64,000 nucleotides of DNA, taken from assembly GCF_001411805.1 (NCBI RefSeq), contig NZ_CP007213.1, positions 496,001-560,000 on the forward strand, given 5' to 3'. Below are positions 21,572-32,641 of this stretch, one piece after another; the stretch's first letter is position 1, and every line of letters starts with the position of its first letter. Origin of the DNA: Burkholderia plantarii (GTDB lineage Bacteria > Pseudomonadota > Gammaproteobacteria > Burkholderiales > Burkholderiaceae). The position numbers were made by a program, and so were the translations under genes. A model generated the notes under the pieces. The model had not been told where the DNA came from. It saw only the letters and a list, made by a program, of their open reading frames with translations, and ran no database searches.

Positions 21572-23812
21572 ATGTCCTCGGGAATCATCGAAGCGAGCCG
21601 CGCCGCGAGCGCGGCCGACGGCGACGCGGCGGGCATCTCGCGGCGCCGCTTCCTGCAGGCCGGCTTCACGCTCGGCGCGGCGGCCGGCGGCGGCCTGCTG
21701 CTCGGTTTCGCGGTGCCGGCCTCGGGCGGGGCGACGCGCCCGTCCGTGATTGGCGGCGACGCACCCGACCAGGCGCCGGCCGGGCTGTTCGCGCCGAACG
21801 CGTTCGTGCGCGTCGATCGCTCGGGGCAGGTCACGCTGGTGATGCCGAAGGTCGAGATGGGGCAGGGCGTCTACACGTCGATCCCGATGCTGATCGCCGA
21901 GGAACTCGAGGTGCCGCTCGACAGCGTGGTGCTCGACCATGCGCCGGCCGACGCGAAGCACTACGGCGACCCGCTGCTGGGCGGTGGCCAGCTGACCGGC
22001 GGCTCGACCTCGATCCGCTATGCGTGGGAGCCGATGCGCCGCGCCGGCGCCACCGCGCGCACGCTGCTGGTGGCGGCGGCCGCGCAGCAGTGGAAGGTCG
22101 ATCCGGCATCGTGCAGCGCGGCGAACGGCGAGGTGCTGCATGCGCCGAGCGGCCGTCGCGCGGGCTACGGCTCGCTGGTCGACGCCGCCGCGAAGCTGCC
22201 GGTACCGGCCAACGTGGCGCTGAAGAAGCCCGAGGCGTTCACGCTGATCGGCAAGCCGGTGAAGCGGCTCGATTCGCCCGAGAAGGTGGACGGCACCGCG
22301 CAGTTCGGCCTCGACGTGCGGCTGCCGGGCATGCTGTACGCGGCGATCGTCAACAGCCCGGTGTTCGGCGGCACCGTCGCGAGCGTCGACGACAGCGCGG
22401 CGAAGCGCGTGCCGGGCGTGCGCCAGGTGGTGCGCGTCGACAACGCGGTGGCGGTGGTGGGCGACCACACCTGGGCCGCCAAGCGCGGCGCCGCGGCGCT
22501 GGTGATCACCTGGCACGAAGGCGACGGCGCGCGCGTCTCGATGGACGACATCGTCGGCGATCTCGCGCGCGCGTCCGAGCGCCCCGGCGCCGTGGCGCGC
22601 AACGACGGCGACGTGGCCAAGGCGTTCGGCTCGGCCGGCGCGCGCATCGATTCGGTGTATCAGCAACCGTTCCTCGCGCACGCCACGATGGAGCCGGTCA
22701 ACTGCACGGTCCACGTGCGCGGCGACGGTTGCGAGATCTGGGTCGGCACGCAGGTGCCGGGGTTCGCGGTCGATGCGGCGAAGCGCGTGACCGGCTTCGA
22801 CGAGAGCCGCATCGTGCTGCACAACCATCTGCTCGGCGGCGGCTTCGGGCGGCGGCTCGAGACCGACATGATCGCGCAGGCGCTGAAGGTCGGCAAACAG
22901 GTGGGCGCGCCGGTCAAGGTGGTCTGGACGCGCGAGGAGGACATCCGCCACGACATGTACCGGCCTTACTACTATGACCGGATCTCGGCCGGCGTCGACG
23001 CGAACGGCAAGCCGGTGGCGTGGCAGCACCGCATCGTCGGCTCCTCGATCATGGCGCGCTTCGCGCCCGGCGCCGTGAAGAACGGCGTGGACAGCGACGC
23101 GGTGGAGGTGGCCGCCGACCTGCCCTACGAGATCCCGAACCAGCGCGTCGAATACGTGCGCCAGGAGCCGCGCCACGTGCCGACCGCGTTCTGGCGCGGC
23201 GTCGGCCCGACGCGCAGCGCGTTCGTGGTGGAGAGCTTCATCGACGAACTGGCGGTGCGCGCCAAGGCCGACCCGGTCGCTTATCGACGCTCGCTGCTGG
23301 GCCGCACGCCGCGTGCGCGCAACGTGCTCGACGTGGTCACGCGCGAGTCCGGCTGGGGGCAGGCGGTGCCGGCCGGACACGGGCGCGGCGTATCGGTGCT
23401 GCATGCGTTCGGCAGCTTCTTCAGCATGATCGTGGACGTGGCGGTGGCCGACGGCGAGGTCAGCGTCGAGCGCGTGGTCTGCGCCGTCGATTGCGGCATG
23501 GTGGTGAATCCCGACACGGTCGAGGCGCAGATCCAGGGCGGTATCGTGTTCGGCATCACCGCTGCGCTGTACGGCGAGATCACGATCCGCGACGGGCGTG
23601 TCGAGCAGAGCAACTTCACCGACTACCGGATGCTGCGCATCAACCAGACGCCGAAGATCGACGTGCATATCGTGAAGAGCACGGAGGCGCCGGGCGGGAT
23701 CGGCGAGCCGGGCACCTCGGCGATCGCGGCGGCGGTGGCCAACGCGATCCACGCGGCCACGGGCAAGCGGCTTTACCGGCTGCCCGTCGGCGATCAACTG
23801 AAAACGGCATGA
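21572..23812 (+). CDS. Molybdopterin-binding large subunit (IorB-like aldehyde/heterocycle dehydrogenase)
   Basis: 746 residues with an N-terminal twin-arginine signal (SRRRFLQAG), so the assembled enzyme is exported folded. Xanthine-oxidase-family Moco motifs are seen: VEMGQGVYT, LGGGFGRRLE, WRGVGPTRSAF, and the base-bearing GGIGEPGTSAI near the C terminus. The length and Tat signal match the IorB/membrane aldehyde dehydrogenase branch rather than cytosolic xanthine dehydrogenase. The gene sits between the 2Fe-2S subunit and cytochrome c genes. Substrate could be an aldehyde or N-heterocycle; the sequence alone does not decide. Confidence 0.9.
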   Translation: MSSGIIEASRAASAADGDAAGISRRRFLQAGFTLGAAAGGGLLLGFAVPASGGATRPSVIGGDAPDQAPAGLFAPNAFVRVDRSGQVTLVMPKVEMGQGVYTSIPMLIAEELEVPLDSVVLDHAPADAKHYGDPLLGGGQLTGGSTSIRYAWEPMRRAGATARTLLVAAAAQQWKVDPASCSAANGEVLHAPSGRRAGYGSLVDAAAKLPVPANVALKKPEAFTLIGKPVKRLDSPEKVDGTAQFGLDVRLPGMLYAAIVNSPVFGGTVASVDDSAAKRVPGVRQVVRVDNAVAVVGDHTWAAKRGAAALVITWHEGDGARVSMDDIVGDLARASERPGAVARNDGDVAKAFGSAGARIDSVYQQPFLAHATMEPVNCTVHVRGDGCEIWVGTQVPGFAVDAAKRVTGFDESRIVLHNHLLGGGFGRRLETDMIAQALKVGKQVGAPVKVVWTREEDIRHDMYRPYYYDRISAGVDANGKPVAWQHRIVGSSIMARFAPGAVKNGVDSDAVEVAADLPYEIPNQRVEYVRQEPRHVPTAFWRGVGPTRSAFVVESFIDELAVRAKADPVAYRRSLLGRTPRARNVLDVVTRESGWGQAVPAGHGRGVSVLHAFGSFFSMIVDVAVADGEVSVERVVCAVDCGMVVNPDTVEAQIQGGIVFGITAALYGEITIRDGRVEQSNFTDYRMLRINQTPKIDVHIVKSTEAPGGIGEPGTSAIAAAVANAIHAATGKRLYRLPVGDQLKTA

Positions 23813-23823
23813 GGGAGACGGCG

Positions 23824-25128
23824 ATGACGATTCCGAACCGGCTGCGCCGGGCATTCGGCGCGGCGGCACTGGCCTGCGCCGCGTTCACGGCGCCGGGCGC
23901 CCACGCGGCGGTGGCCGACGGCAGCAACGACGCGGCGCTGGTCGCGCGCGGCGAATACCTGGCGCGCGCGGGCGACTGCATCGCCTGCCACACGGCGCCG
24001 AAGGGCAAGCCGTTCGCGGGCGGGCTGAAGATGTCCACGCCGATGGGCGCGATCTACACGACCAACATCACGCCCGACGCGGCCACCGGCATCGGCGGCT
24101 ACAGCGAGGCCGACTTCGCGCGCGCGCTGCGCGAGGGCGTGGCGAAGGACGGCCACAACCTCTATCCGGCGATGCCGTACCCGTCGTATGCGAAGGTCAG
24201 CGACGACGACGTGCGCGCGATGTACGCCTACTTCATGCACGGCGTGGCGCCGGTCGCGCAGGCCAACCGCGACAGCGAGATTCGCTGGCCGCTCGACATG
24301 CGCTGGCCGCTCAAGCTCTGGAACCTGGTGTTCCTCGACACCACGCGCTACCAGGCCAGGGCCGACCACGATCCGGTCTGGAATCGCGGCGCCTACCTCG
24401 TGCAGGGGCTCGGCCATTGCGGCGCGTGCCACACGCCGCGCGGCGTCGGCTTCCAGGAGAAGGCGCTCGACGAGCGCGGCAGCGCGTTCCTGACCGGCGG
24501 CCTGCTCGACAACTGGTTCGCCTCGAACCTGACCGGCGAGGCCAATACCGGGCTCGGCCGCTGGAGCGAGGCCGACGTCGCGCAGTTCCTGAAGACCGGC
24601 GCGAACGCGCATGCCAGCGCGTTCGGCGCGATGACGGACGCGATCAACCACAGCACGCAGTACCTGAGCGGCGACGACCTGAGCGCGATCGCGCGCTACC
24701 TGAAATCGCTGCCGGCCGCGGGCGGCACCGGCGCGCCGCCGTATCGCTACGATCCGCAGCGCACCATGGCCGCGCTGAAGCATCCGGCGGGCGATCCGGG
24801 CGCGGCCGTCTACGCCGCGTACTGCATGCACTGCCACGGCACCGACGGCCGCGCGTTCGCGCCGCTGCTCGCGCCGCTCGCCGGCAATCCGAACCTGCTG
24901 GAGGCGAACCCGGCGTCGCTGATCAACGTGACGCTGAACGGCACCGCCGATCTCGTGATCGCGGGCGTGCCGGCCGCCTATCCGATGCCGAAGTTCGCCG
25001 ACGTGCTGACCGACCGCCAGATCGCCGACGTGCTGACCTTCGTGCGCGCGGGCTGGAACAACGGCGCGCCGGCGGTGAGCGCCGACGAGGTCGCGAAGCT
25101 GCGCCGCGCCACCGCGGCGGCCCGCTGA
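23824..25128 (+). CDS. Triheme cytochrome c subunit
   Basis: 434 residues with a Sec signal peptide (cleavage near AHA-AVA). Three heme-attachment motifs, CIACH, CGACH and CMHCH, are spaced about 150 residues apart, as in the cytochrome subunits of membrane alcohol and aldehyde dehydrogenases. It accepts electrons from the Mo/2Fe-2S enzyme and passes them to ubiquinone or an oxidase. The start ATG at 23824 gives the best signal peptide; an ATG at 23809 overlaps the previous gene. Its stop overlaps the xdhC-like start by 1 nt (TGATG). Confidence 0.92.
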   Translation: MTIPNRLRRAFGAAALACAAFTAPGAHAAVADGSNDAALVARGEYLARAGDCIACHTAPKGKPFAGGLKMSTPMGAIYTTNITPDAATGIGGYSEADFARALREGVAKDGHNLYPAMPYPSYAKVSDDDVRAMYAYFMHGVAPVAQANRDSEIRWPLDMRWPLKLWNLVFLDTTRYQARADHDPVWNRGAYLVQGLGHCGACHTPRGVGFQEKALDERGSAFLTGGLLDNWFASNLTGEANTGLGRWSEADVAQFLKTGANAHASAFGAMTDAINHSTQYLSGDDLSAIARYLKSLPAAGGTGAPPYRYDPQRTMAALKHPAGDPGAAVYAAYCMHCHGTDGRAFAPLLAPLAGNPNLLEANPASLINVTLNGTADLVIAGVPAAYPMPKFADVLTDRQIADVLTFVRAGWNNGAPAVSADEVAKLRRATAAAR

Positions 25129-26126
25129 TGGACAGCGTCGATCTCGACGTGCTGCGCACCAGCGCGCGCTGGCTGGCGGCCGGCCGGCGCGTGCTGCTGG
25201 CCACCGTGGTGCGCACCTGGGGATCGTCGCCGCGGCCGGTGGGGGCGCTGCTCGCGCTGCGCGACGACGGGCGCGCGGTCGGCTCGGTGTCGGGCGGCTG
25301 CATCGAGGACGACCTGATCGCGCGCGTGCGCGAGGCCGGCATCGCGCACGACGCGCGTCCCGAGACGATCCGCTACGGGATCAGCGCGGACGAGGCGCAC
25401 CGCTTCGGCCTGCCGTGCGGCGGCACGCTCGAACTCGTGCTCGAGCCGCTCAACGCCGCGAGCGGCATCGCGGCGCTGTGCGAGGCGATCGACGCGGGCC
25501 GGCTGGTGGCGCGCACGCTCACGCTTGCCACCGGCGCGGTGGCGCTCGATCACGCGGTGACGGCGGCCGACGGCGTGACGTTCGACGGCGCGAGCCTGCG
25601 CACCGTGCATGGCCCGCGCCACCGGATGCTGGTGATCGGCGCGGGGCAGCTGTCGCGCTACCTGTGCCGGATCGCGACCGGCCTCGACTATCAGGTGACG
25701 GTGTGCGACCCGCGCGAGGAGCAGGTCGAGGCCTGGGACGTGCCGGGCACGCGGCTGGTGCGCACCATGCCCGACGACACGGTGCTGGAGATGCGGCTCG
25801 ACGCGCGCTCGTGCGTGATCGCGCTCACGCACGACCCGAAGCTCGACGACCTCGCGCTGATGGAAGCGCTGAAGACGCCCGCGTTCTACGTCGGCGCGCT
25901 CGGCTCGCGCCGCAACAACGCCGCGCGCCGCGAGCGGCTGGCCGAGTTCGATCTCGACGCGGCGCAGCTCGCGCGGCTGCACGGGCCGGCCGGGCTGCAC
26001 ATCGGCAGCCGCACGCCGCCCGAGATCGCGCTGTCGATCCTCGCCGAGGTCACGGCGGTCAAGAACGGCATCGCGATTCCACGCACCATGAACATCGCGG
26101 TCGCAAAGACCGGCGAATCGGGCTGA
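25128..26126 (+). CDS. XdhC-family molybdenum cofactor maturation protein
   Basis: 332 residues. The N-terminal XdhC/CoxI domain includes TWGSSPRPVGALL and SVSGGCIEDDL. The C-terminal Rossmann domain includes MLVIGAGQLSRYLC and the conserved ALGSRRNNAARRERL. The family binds Moco, promotes its sulfuration and inserts it into xanthine-oxidase-family enzymes. It is the last gene of the operon and translationally coupled to the cytochrome gene, and so serves the IorB-like subunit upstream. Confidence 0.9.
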   Translation: MDSVDLDVLRTSARWLAAGRRVLLATVVRTWGSSPRPVGALLALRDDGRAVGSVSGGCIEDDLIARVREAGIAHDARPETIRYGISADEAHRFGLPCGGTLELVLEPLNAASGIAALCEAIDAGRLVARTLTLATGAVALDHAVTAADGVTFDGASLRTVHGPRHRMLVIGAGQLSRYLCRIATGLDYQVTVCDPREEQVEAWDVPGTRLVRTMPDDTVLEMRLDARSCVIALTHDPKLDDLALMEALKTPAFYVGALGSRRNNAARRERLAEFDLDAAQLARLHGPAGLHIGSRTPPEIALSILAEVTAVKNGIAIPRTMNIAVAKTGESG

Positions 26127-26157
26127 GGCGGCGCTCGCGCGATCCCGCGCGCGAAGC

Positions 26158-27051
26158 TCAGTCGCGATGCTTCAGCGCGTCGATCACGAGCGACAGCGCG
26201 CGCGACGACTGCCGGCGGCTCGGGTAGTAGGCGTGATAGCCGGGGAACGTCGCGCTCCATTCCTTCAGCACGCACTTCAGGTTGCCGGCCCGCACGTGCG
26301 GCATCAGCTCGTCCTCGGGCAGATAGGTGAGCCCGAAGCCCTCCAGCGCGGCGGCCAGCATCTGCGGCGTGCTGTTGAAGATCAGCTGTCCGTCCACGCG
26401 CACCAGCAGGTCGTGCCTGCCTTTCTTCAGCTCCCACGCGTAGAGGCTGCCGCGCGTGGGCAGCCGCAGGTTGATGCAGGCATGGTCGAGCAGGTCCTGC
26501 GGACACTTCGGCGCCGGATGGCGCGCGAGGTAATCGGGCGAGCCGGCGATCATCATCCGCACGTCGGGGCCGATCCGCACCGCGATCATGTCGTTGGCGA
26601 CCTGATCGCCGAAACGCACGCCGATGTCGTAGCGCTGCGCGACGATGTCGGACAGGTTGTAGTCGATCGACATCTCGATCTTGAGGCCGGGATAGTCGGC
26701 CAGCAGCGGCTTCAGGCGCGGCCACAGGATCGTGTTGACCGGATGGTCGGTGGCGGTGATGCGGATCAGGCCGACCGGCTTGTCGCGCAGTTCGGACAGC
26801 GCGTTCAGCTCGGTTTCGATCTCGTCGAAGCGCGGCGCCGCCACGTGCATCAGCCGTTCGCCGGCCTCGGTGGTGGCGACGCTGCGCGTGGTGCGCGTCA
26901 GCAGCCGCACGCCGAGCCGCGCCTCGAGCCCGCGTATCGTGTGGCTCAGCGCCGATTGCGATACGCCGAGCTGGGTGGCGGCCTTGGTGAAGCTGCGTTC
27001 GCGCGCGACCGCGAGAAAGGCCAGAAGATCGCTGAAATTGTCGCGTGCCAT
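26158..27051 (-). CDS. LysR-family transcriptional regulator
   Basis: 297 residues. The HTH at residues about 3-63 (DLLAFLAVARERSFTKAA; then QSALSHTIRGLEARLGVRLL) is followed by a standard effector domain with IRITATDHPVNTILWPRLKP. It is convergent with the molybdenum-hydroxylase operon (31-nt gap). Its own promoter side faces a 520-nt spacer before the DUF4148 gene, where a small palindrome sits. Target unknown; the DUF4148 gene or its own promoter are candidates. Confidence 0.87.
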   Translation of the reverse strand: MARDNFSDLLAFLAVARERSFTKAATQLGVSQSALSHTIRGLEARLGVRLLTRTTRSVATTEAGERLMHVAAPRFDEIETELNALSELRDKPVGLIRITATDHPVNTILWPRLKPLLADYPGLKIEMSIDYNLSDIVAQRYDIGVRFGDQVANDMIAVRIGPDVRMMIAGSPDYLARHPAPKCPQDLLDHACINLRLPTRGSLYAWELKKGRHDLLVRVDGQLIFNSTPQMLAAALEGFGLTYLPEDELMPHVRAGNLKCVLKEWSATFPGYHAYYPSRRQSSRALSLVIDALKHRD

Positions 27052-27575
27052 CGGTAGATCGCCGCCGGATGGCGGGGGATAACGGAATATCGAGAGCGCA
27101 TCGTACCATCGGCCCGCAAACGGCGTGCGATGCCGTTCCGCGCGGCGTCGACGCGCGCGGGCCGCGCGTCGACGCCGGCCGATTCATGAATCACATTCAT
27201 AAGGCCATGCCGGCTCGGGCGTCTAATCAAACAATTGCGGCGCTGGTACATTGCGGTTCCCCGGAAGTGGAACGCGCCTTCCGGGCCGAACCTGGAGCCT
27301 GCCCGGCCGACCGGCCGCCGGCTCCGCCCGCGCGGCGCGACTCACCGCGCGACGTTCACCGCATGACGCGTTCACCGCCATCGTCGCGCCGCCCGCCGGG
27401 CCGTGCGATGTCCGGATCAAGAGGCTGGCGCCGCAAGGCGCAGGAGACGGGCGCCGGTCGAGGCCCGAGCGCGGCGGCACGCCATGCGTGCCGCCCGCAA
27501 CGGAATCCGCCGACGCCGCAACGGACGTTTGCACGCAGGGGCGTGCGGGCCGTAGCTCCCTGGAGTCGGAAAATC
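27052..27575. other. Intergenic region with a small AT-rich palindrome
   Basis: About 520 nt without a supported gene between the LysR gene (minus) and the DUF4148 gene (plus). The palindrome ATTCATGAAT at 27182-27191, followed by CAC and ATTCAT, is the only marked structure and could be an operator. Confidence 0.5.
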
Positions 27576-27839
27576 ATGAAGTCGTGCTGGAAGGCCGCCT
27601 GTGTCGCGGCCGCTTTCGTCATCCCCGCGATCTCCCTCGCGCAGGGCAGCGGCGCGCCGAGCCGCGCCCAGGTGCGGGCCGACCTGGTCCGCTACGAGCG
27701 CGCCGGCTTCAATCCGGCCCGCCAGAACCCGTCGCGCCGGGTGGACGACCTGCAGGCCGCGTCGGTGCGCGTGCAGGCCGAAGACGGCGTGGCCACCGCG
27801 AGCAACACCGACGCGCAGGCCGCCACCGTGAAGAATTGA
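27576..27839 (+). CDS. Small exported DUF4148-family protein
   Basis: 87 residues: a Sec signal peptide (ACVAAAFVIPAISLAQG) and a short mature region containing RAQVRADLVRYERAGFNPA. That is the hallmark of DUF4148, a family abundant in Burkholderia and relatives with no known function. Probably periplasmic. The start is fixed by the signal peptide. It lies upstream of the efflux operon, with 347 nt between them, so cotranscription is uncertain. Confidence 0.8.
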   Translation: MKSCWKAACVAAAFVIPAISLAQGSGAPSRAQVRADLVRYERAGFNPARQNPSRRVDDLQAASVRVQAEDGVATASNTDAQAATVKN

Positions 27840-28186
27840 GTTTTGTTCAATGCAATCGCCATCTATTTTGTGATAGTTTCGCCATCCGCCCGTCAGCGCG
27901 GCGTAATCAAGTCCGGGTGTGAGCCCGGGCATCGCCCGATCGTTGGCTGAGGCCGCCGGGCTCCCTGGTTGTTCCGTGAAGTTTTTCGTCCGTGAAGTGT
28001 TGTCCGTCACGGATGCCTTCGTTGCGTCGTCAGGTCGTGGCCGCCAGTTGCGGGCCGGCGACCGGCGGCGCCGGCCGATGCCGCCAGCGCGGTGCCGGTG
28101 CTGGTCGTTCCCGTGTTTGCCGCATCGGTTTCCGGCGATGGACTGCCGGCCGGTGCCGTTTCGTTGATTCTTACAGAGGTCGCTCC
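27840..28186. other. Spacer upstream of RND efflux operon
   Basis: About 350 nt, no gene supported. A short hairpin (CCGGGTGTGAGCCCGG, about 27912) is present. A promoter for the efflux operon is expected here, but no confident -35/-10 pair was found. Notably no TetR-type repressor gene sits next to the operon. Confidence 0.5.
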
Positions 28187-29434
28187 ATGCGCGTCGAACG
28201 GGTTTCTTATCGCATTCTTCCTGTCGCGGCAGCCGCCGCGCTGCTCGCCGCCTGCGGAAAGCAGGACGCGGCGCCGCCCCCCCCGGCGCCCGAAGTCGGT
28301 GTCGTGACGGTCCAGCCGCAAGCGGTGCCGGTCATCACCGAACTGCCGGGACGCACCAACGCGTTCCTGATGGCCCAGGTCCGGGCGCGCGTCGACGGCA
28401 TCGTGCTGCGTCGCGAATTCACCGAAGGCTCCGACGTGAAGGCCGGCCAGCGCCTCTACAAGATCGACCCGGCGCCGTACCTCGCCACGCTCAACAGTGC
28501 CAAAGCCACGCTCGCGAAGGCTCAGGCGAACCTCGTCTCGACCAACGCGCAGGCCGCGCGCTACAAGGTGCTGGTGGCCGCCAACGCGGTCAGCAAGCAG
28601 GACTACGACAACGCCGTGGCCTCGGCCGGCCAGGCCGCGGCCGACGTCGCGTCGGGCAAGGCGGCCGTGGACACCGCGCAGATCAACCTCGGCTACACCG
28701 ACGTGCTCTCGCCGATCTCGGGCCGCGTCGGGATCTCGCAGGTCACGCCGGGCGCCTACGTGCAGGCCAGCGCGGCGACGCTGATGTCGACCGTGCAGCA
28801 GCTCGACCCGATGTACGTGGATCTCACGCAATCGAGCCTCGACGGCCTGAAGCTGCGCCAGGACATCCAGAGCGGGCGCGTGAAGACGGCCGGCCCGAAC
28901 GCGGCGAAGGTGTCGCTGATCCTCGAGGACGGCCGCACCTACTCGACCGAGGGCAAGCTGCAGTTCACCGACGTGACGGTGGACCAGACCACCGGCTCGG
29001 TGACGATCCGCGCGATCTTCCCGAATCCGAACCGCGTGCTGCTGCCGGGCATGTTCGTGCGCGCGCGCATCGAGGAAGGCGTCAACGACAACGCGTTCCT
29101 GGTGCCGCAGATCGGCGTGCAGCACGACCCGAAGGGCCAGCCGACCGCGCTGGTGGTGGGCCAGGACAACAAGGTCGCCACCCATGTGCTGAAGACCACC
29201 GGCACCTACGGCCAGGACTGGATCGTCGAGGGCGGGCTGCAGGCGGGCGACCGCGTGATCGTGCAGGGCGTGGCGAAGGTGCAGCCGGGCATGACGGTCA
29301 AGCCGGTGGCCGCGCAGCTGCCGGCCGATCCGAACGCCGCTTCCGACGCCGGCGCCGCGCAGGCACCGGCCGGCGCCGCATCGGGCGCATCGGGCGCGGC
29401 TGCATCCGCGTCGGGCGCATCCGCCGCGAAGTAA
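28187..29434 (+). CDS. RND efflux periplasmic adaptor (AcrA/MexA/BpeA type)
   Basis: 415-residue membrane-fusion protein. The signal has a lipobox (LLAAC), so it is lipid-anchored in the inner membrane. The order is a lipoyl half-motif ([21 protein letters not shown]), a helical hairpin of about 70 residues rich in Ala/Lys, the second lipoyl half ([15 protein letters not shown]), a beta-barrel and a membrane-proximal domain. The C-terminal 35 residues are a low-complexity Ala/Ser/Gly tail. An AGAGGT site lies 6 nt before the ATG. It is the first gene of a three-gene efflux operon and links the pump to the outer-membrane channel. BpeA is the closest family I can name, without certainty. Confidence 0.92.
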   Translation: MRVERVSYRILPVAAAAALLAACGKQDAAPPPPAPEVGVVTVQPQAVPVITELPGRTNAFLMAQVRARVDGIVLRREFTEGSDVKAGQRLYKIDPAPYLATLNSAKATLAKAQANLVSTNAQAARYKVLVAANAVSKQDYDNAVASAGQAAADVASGKAAVDTAQINLGYTDVLSPISGRVGISQVTPGAYVQASAATLMSTVQQLDPMYVDLTQSSLDGLKLRQDIQSGRVKTAGPNAAKVSLILEDGRTYSTEGKLQFTDVTVDQTTGSVTIRAIFPNPNRVLLPGMFVRARIEEGVNDNAFLVPQIGVQHDPKGQPTALVVGQDNKVATHVLKTTGTYGQDWIVEGGLQAGDRVIVQGVAKVQPGMTVKPVAAQLPADPNAASDAGAAQAPAGAASGASGAAASASGASAAK

Positions 29435-29447
29435 CGAGGGGTACCAA

Positions 29448-32400
29448 ATGGCAAAGTTTTTTATCGATCGGCCGATCTTCGCGTGGGTGATCGCGATCGT
29501 GCTGATGCTCGCGGGCGTCGCGTCGATCTTCACGCTGCCGATCTCGCAGTACCCGACGATCGCGCCGCCCGCGGTGCAGATCACGGCGAACTATCCGGGC
29601 GCGTCGGCGAAGACGGTCGAGGACACGGTCACGCAGGTGATCGAGCAGCAGATGAGCGGCCTCGACAACTTCCTGTACATGTCGTCCACCAGTGACGACT
29701 CGGGCAACGCCACCATCACCATCTCGTTCGCGCCGGGCACCAACCCGGACATCGCGCAGGTGCAGGTGCAGAACAAGCTGTCGCTGGCCACGCCGATCCT
29801 GCCGCAGGTGGTGCAGCAGCTGGGCCTGAAGGTCACGAAGTCGAGCACGAGCTGGCTGATCTGGATCGCGTTCAACTCCGACGACGGCAGCATGGGCCGC
29901 AACGACCTGACGAACTACGTCGCCTCGCACGTGCTCGATCCGATCAGCCGCCTGAACGGCGTCGGCCAGACGCTGCTGCTTGGCTCGCAGTACGCGATGC
30001 GGATCTGGCTCGACCCGAACAAGCTGACCAACTTCAGCCTGACGCCGTCCGACGTGACCAACGCGATCACGGCGCAGAACGTGCAGATCGCGGGCGGCCA
30101 GATCGGCGGCACGCCGGCCAAGCCCGGCACGGTGCTGCAGGCCACCATCACCGAGCAGACGCTGCTGCAGACGCCGGAGCAGTTCGGCAACATCCTGCTG
30201 AAGGTGAACCAGGACGGCTCGCAGGTGCGCCTGAAGGACGTGGCGACCATGAACCTGGGGGCGGAGAACTACAACTTCGACACCAAGTACATGGGCCAGC
30301 CCACGGCCGGCCTCGGCATCCAGCTGGCCACCGGCGCCAACGCGCTGGCCACGGTCGATGCGATCAAGGGCAAGGTGCAGGAGCTGTCGAAGTACTTCCC
30401 GCACGGCATGGTGGTGCATTACCCGTATGACACGACGCCGTTCGTGCGCCTGTCGATCGAGGAAGTGGTCAAGACGCTGCTGGAAGGCATCGTGCTGGTG
30501 TTCCTCGTGATGTACCTGTTCCTGCAGAACCTGCGCGCGACGCTGATCCCGACCATCGCGGTGCCGGTGGTGCTGCTCGGCACGTTCGCGATCATGGCCG
30601 CGGCGGGCTTCTCGATCAACACGCTGTCGATGTTCGGCCTGGTGCTCGCGATCGGCCTGCTGGTGGACGATGCGATCGTGGTGGTGGAGAACGTCGAGCG
30701 CGTGATGGTGGAGGACGGCCTCTCGCCGAAGGAAGCGACCAAGAAGGCGATGGGCCAGATCACCAGCGCGCTGGTGGGCGTGGCGCTGGTGCTGTCGGCG
30801 GTGTTCGTGCCGGTGGCGTTCTCGGGCGGTTCGGTGGGCGCGATCTACCGGCAGTTCTCGCTGACGATCGTCTCGGCGATGGTGCTGTCGGTGCTGGTGG
30901 CGCTGATTCTCACGCCGGCGCTGTGCGCGACCCTCCTGAAGCCGGTCGAGAAGGGCCATCACGAGGAGAAGAAGGGCTTCTTCGGCTGGTTCAACCGCAA
31001 CTTCGACAAGGGCCGGGAGAAGTATCACGTGGGCGTGCATCACGTGATCAAGCGCTCGAGCCGCTGGCTCGTGATCTACCTCGCGGTGATCGTCGGCGTC
31101 GGCTTCCTGTTCGTGCGGCTGCCGAAGTCGTTCCTGCCGGACGAGGATCAGGGCTACATGTTCATGATCGTGCAGACGCCGCCGGGCTCGACGCAGGAGA
31201 CCACCGCGCGCACGCTGGCCGACATCACGACGCACATGGCGACGCAGGAAAAGGACGTGGTGGATTCGGTGTTCACCGTGAACGGCTTCAGCTTCGCGGG
31301 CCGCGGCCAGAACGCCGGCCTCGTGTTCGTCAAGCTCAAGCCGTTCGAGGAGCGCCGCAGCGCCGATCGCAAGGTGCAGGCGCTGCTGAAGCGGACCATG
31401 GGCCACTACGCGGCCTACAAGGACGCCTTGGTGATTCCGTTCAATCCGCCGTCGATTCCCGAACTGGGTACCGCCGCCGGCTTCGATTTCGAGCTGACCG
31501 ACAACGGCGGCCTCGGCCACGACGCGCTGATGGCCGCGCGCAACCAGCTGCTCGGGATGGCCGCGAAGGATCCGGCGCTGGCGCTGGTGCGCCCGAACGG
31601 CCTGAACGACACGCCGCAGTTCAAGGTCGACATCGACCGCGAGAAGGCCAACGCGCTCGGCGTGACGCCGGCCGCGATCGACCAGACGTTCTCGATCGCG
31701 TGGGCCTCGCAGTACGTCAACAACTTCCTCGATACCGACGGCCGGATCAAGAAGGTGTACGTGCAGGCCGACTCGCCGTTCCGCGTCACGCCCGAAGACC
31801 TGAACATCTGGTACGTGCGCAACAGCGCGGGCGGGATGGTGCCGTTCAGCGCGTTCGCGACCGGCCACTGGACCTACGGTTCGCCGAAGCTGGAGCGCTA
31901 CAACGGCATCTCGTCGGTGGAAATCCAGGGGCAGGCGTCGCCGGGCAACAGTACCGGCCAGGCGATGGCGGCCATGGAGAAGATCTCGCAGAAGCTGCCG
32001 AACGGCATCGGCTATTCGTGGACGGGCCTCTCGTTCCAGGAAATCCAGTCGGGCTCGCAGGCGCCGATCCTCTACGCGATCTCGATCCTGGTGGTGTTCC
32101 TGTGTCTGGCGGCGCTGTATGAAAGCTGGTCGATCCCGTTCTCGGTGATCATGGTGGTGCCGCTCGGCGTGATCGGCGCGCTGATCGCCACCACGGTGCG
32201 CGGGCTCGAGAACGACGTGTTCTTCCAGGTCGGCCTGCTGACCACGGTGGGGCTGTCGGCGAAGAACGCGATCCTGATCGTGGAATTCGCGCGCGAGCTG
32301 CAGATCGGCGAGAAGATGGGGCCGGTCGAGGCGGCGCTGGAAGCGGCGCGGCTGCGGCTGCGCCCGATCCTGATGACCTCGCTCGCGTTCATCCTCGGCG

Positions 32401-32639
32401 TGCTGCCGCTCGCGATCAGCAACGGCGCGGGCTCGGCGAGCCAGCACGCGATCGGTACCGGCGTGATCGGCGGGATGTTGACCGCAACGTTCCTCGCGAT
32501 TTTCATGATCCCCATGTTCTTCGTGAAGGTGCGGGCGGTGTTCGGCGGCGAGAAGGAAGACGCTGACGAGGCGCTGCGTCTGGCGCAGGAGCACGCGCAC
32601 CGGACCCAGGAAGGCGGCGACGGCAACAAGGAACAGTGA
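29448..32639 (+). CDS. RND multidrug efflux permease (HAE1 family)
   Basis: 1063 residues, the usual HAE1 length. It opens [17 protein letters not shown] and has 12 membrane helices with two large periplasmic loops after TM1 and TM7. The proton-relay Asp residues are present in TM4 ([19 protein letters not shown]) and the TM10-TM12 region is conserved ([14 protein letters not shown]). It exports amphipathic drugs and metabolites by proton antiport as an AcrB/MexB-like trimer. It starts 13 nt after the adaptor gene and is followed after 2 nt by the channel gene. Confidence 0.95.
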   Translation: MAKFFIDRPIFAWVIAIVLMLAGVASIFTLPISQYPTIAPPAVQITANYPGASAKTVEDTVTQVIEQQMSGLDNFLYMSSTSDDSGNATITISFAPGTNPDIAQVQVQNKLSLATPILPQVVQQLGLKVTKSSTSWLIWIAFNSDDGSMGRNDLTNYVASHVLDPISRLNGVGQTLLLGSQYAMRIWLDPNKLTNFSLTPSDVTNAITAQNVQIAGGQIGGTPAKPGTVLQATITEQTLLQTPEQFGNILLKVNQDGSQVRLKDVATMNLGAENYNFDTKYMGQPTAGLGIQLATGANALATVDAIKGKVQELSKYFPHGMVVHYPYDTTPFVRLSIEEVVKTLLEGIVLVFLVMYLFLQNLRATLIPTIAVPVVLLGTFAIMAAAGFSINTLSMFGLVLAIGLLVDDAIVVVENVERVMVEDGLSPKEATKKAMGQITSALVGVALVLSAVFVPVAFSGGSVGAIYRQFSLTIVSAMVLSVLVALILTPALCATLLKPVEKGHHEEKKGFFGWFNRNFDKGREKYHVGVHHVIKRSSRWLVIYLAVIVGVGFLFVRLPKSFLPDEDQGYMFMIVQTPPGSTQETTARTLADITTHMATQEKDVVDSVFTVNGFSFAGRGQNAGLVFVKLKPFEERRSADRKVQALLKRTMGHYAAYKDALVIPFNPPSIPELGTAAGFDFELTDNGGLGHDALMAARNQLLGMAAKDPALALVRPNGLNDTPQFKVDIDREKANALGVTPAAIDQTFSIAWASQYVNNFLDTDGRIKKVYVQADSPFRVTPEDLNIWYVRNSAGGMVPFSAFATGHWTYGSPKLERYNGISSVEIQGQASPGNSTGQAMAAMEKISQKLPNGIGYSWTGLSFQEIQSGSQAPILYAISILVVFLCLAALYESWSIPFSVIMVVPLGVIGALIATTVRGLENDVFFQVGLLTTVGLSAKNAILIVEFARELQIGEKMGPVEAALEAARLRLRPILMTSLAFILGVLPLAISNGAGSASQHAIGTGVIGGMLTATFLAIFMIPMFFVKVRAVFGGEKEDADEALRLAQEHAHRTQEGGDGNKEQ

Positions 32640-32641
32640 CA

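Noticed and set aside
21521..23869. 782-codon open frame antisense to the molybdenum-hydroxylase subunit
   Set aside because: No recognisable domain and complementary to a clear IorB-type gene.
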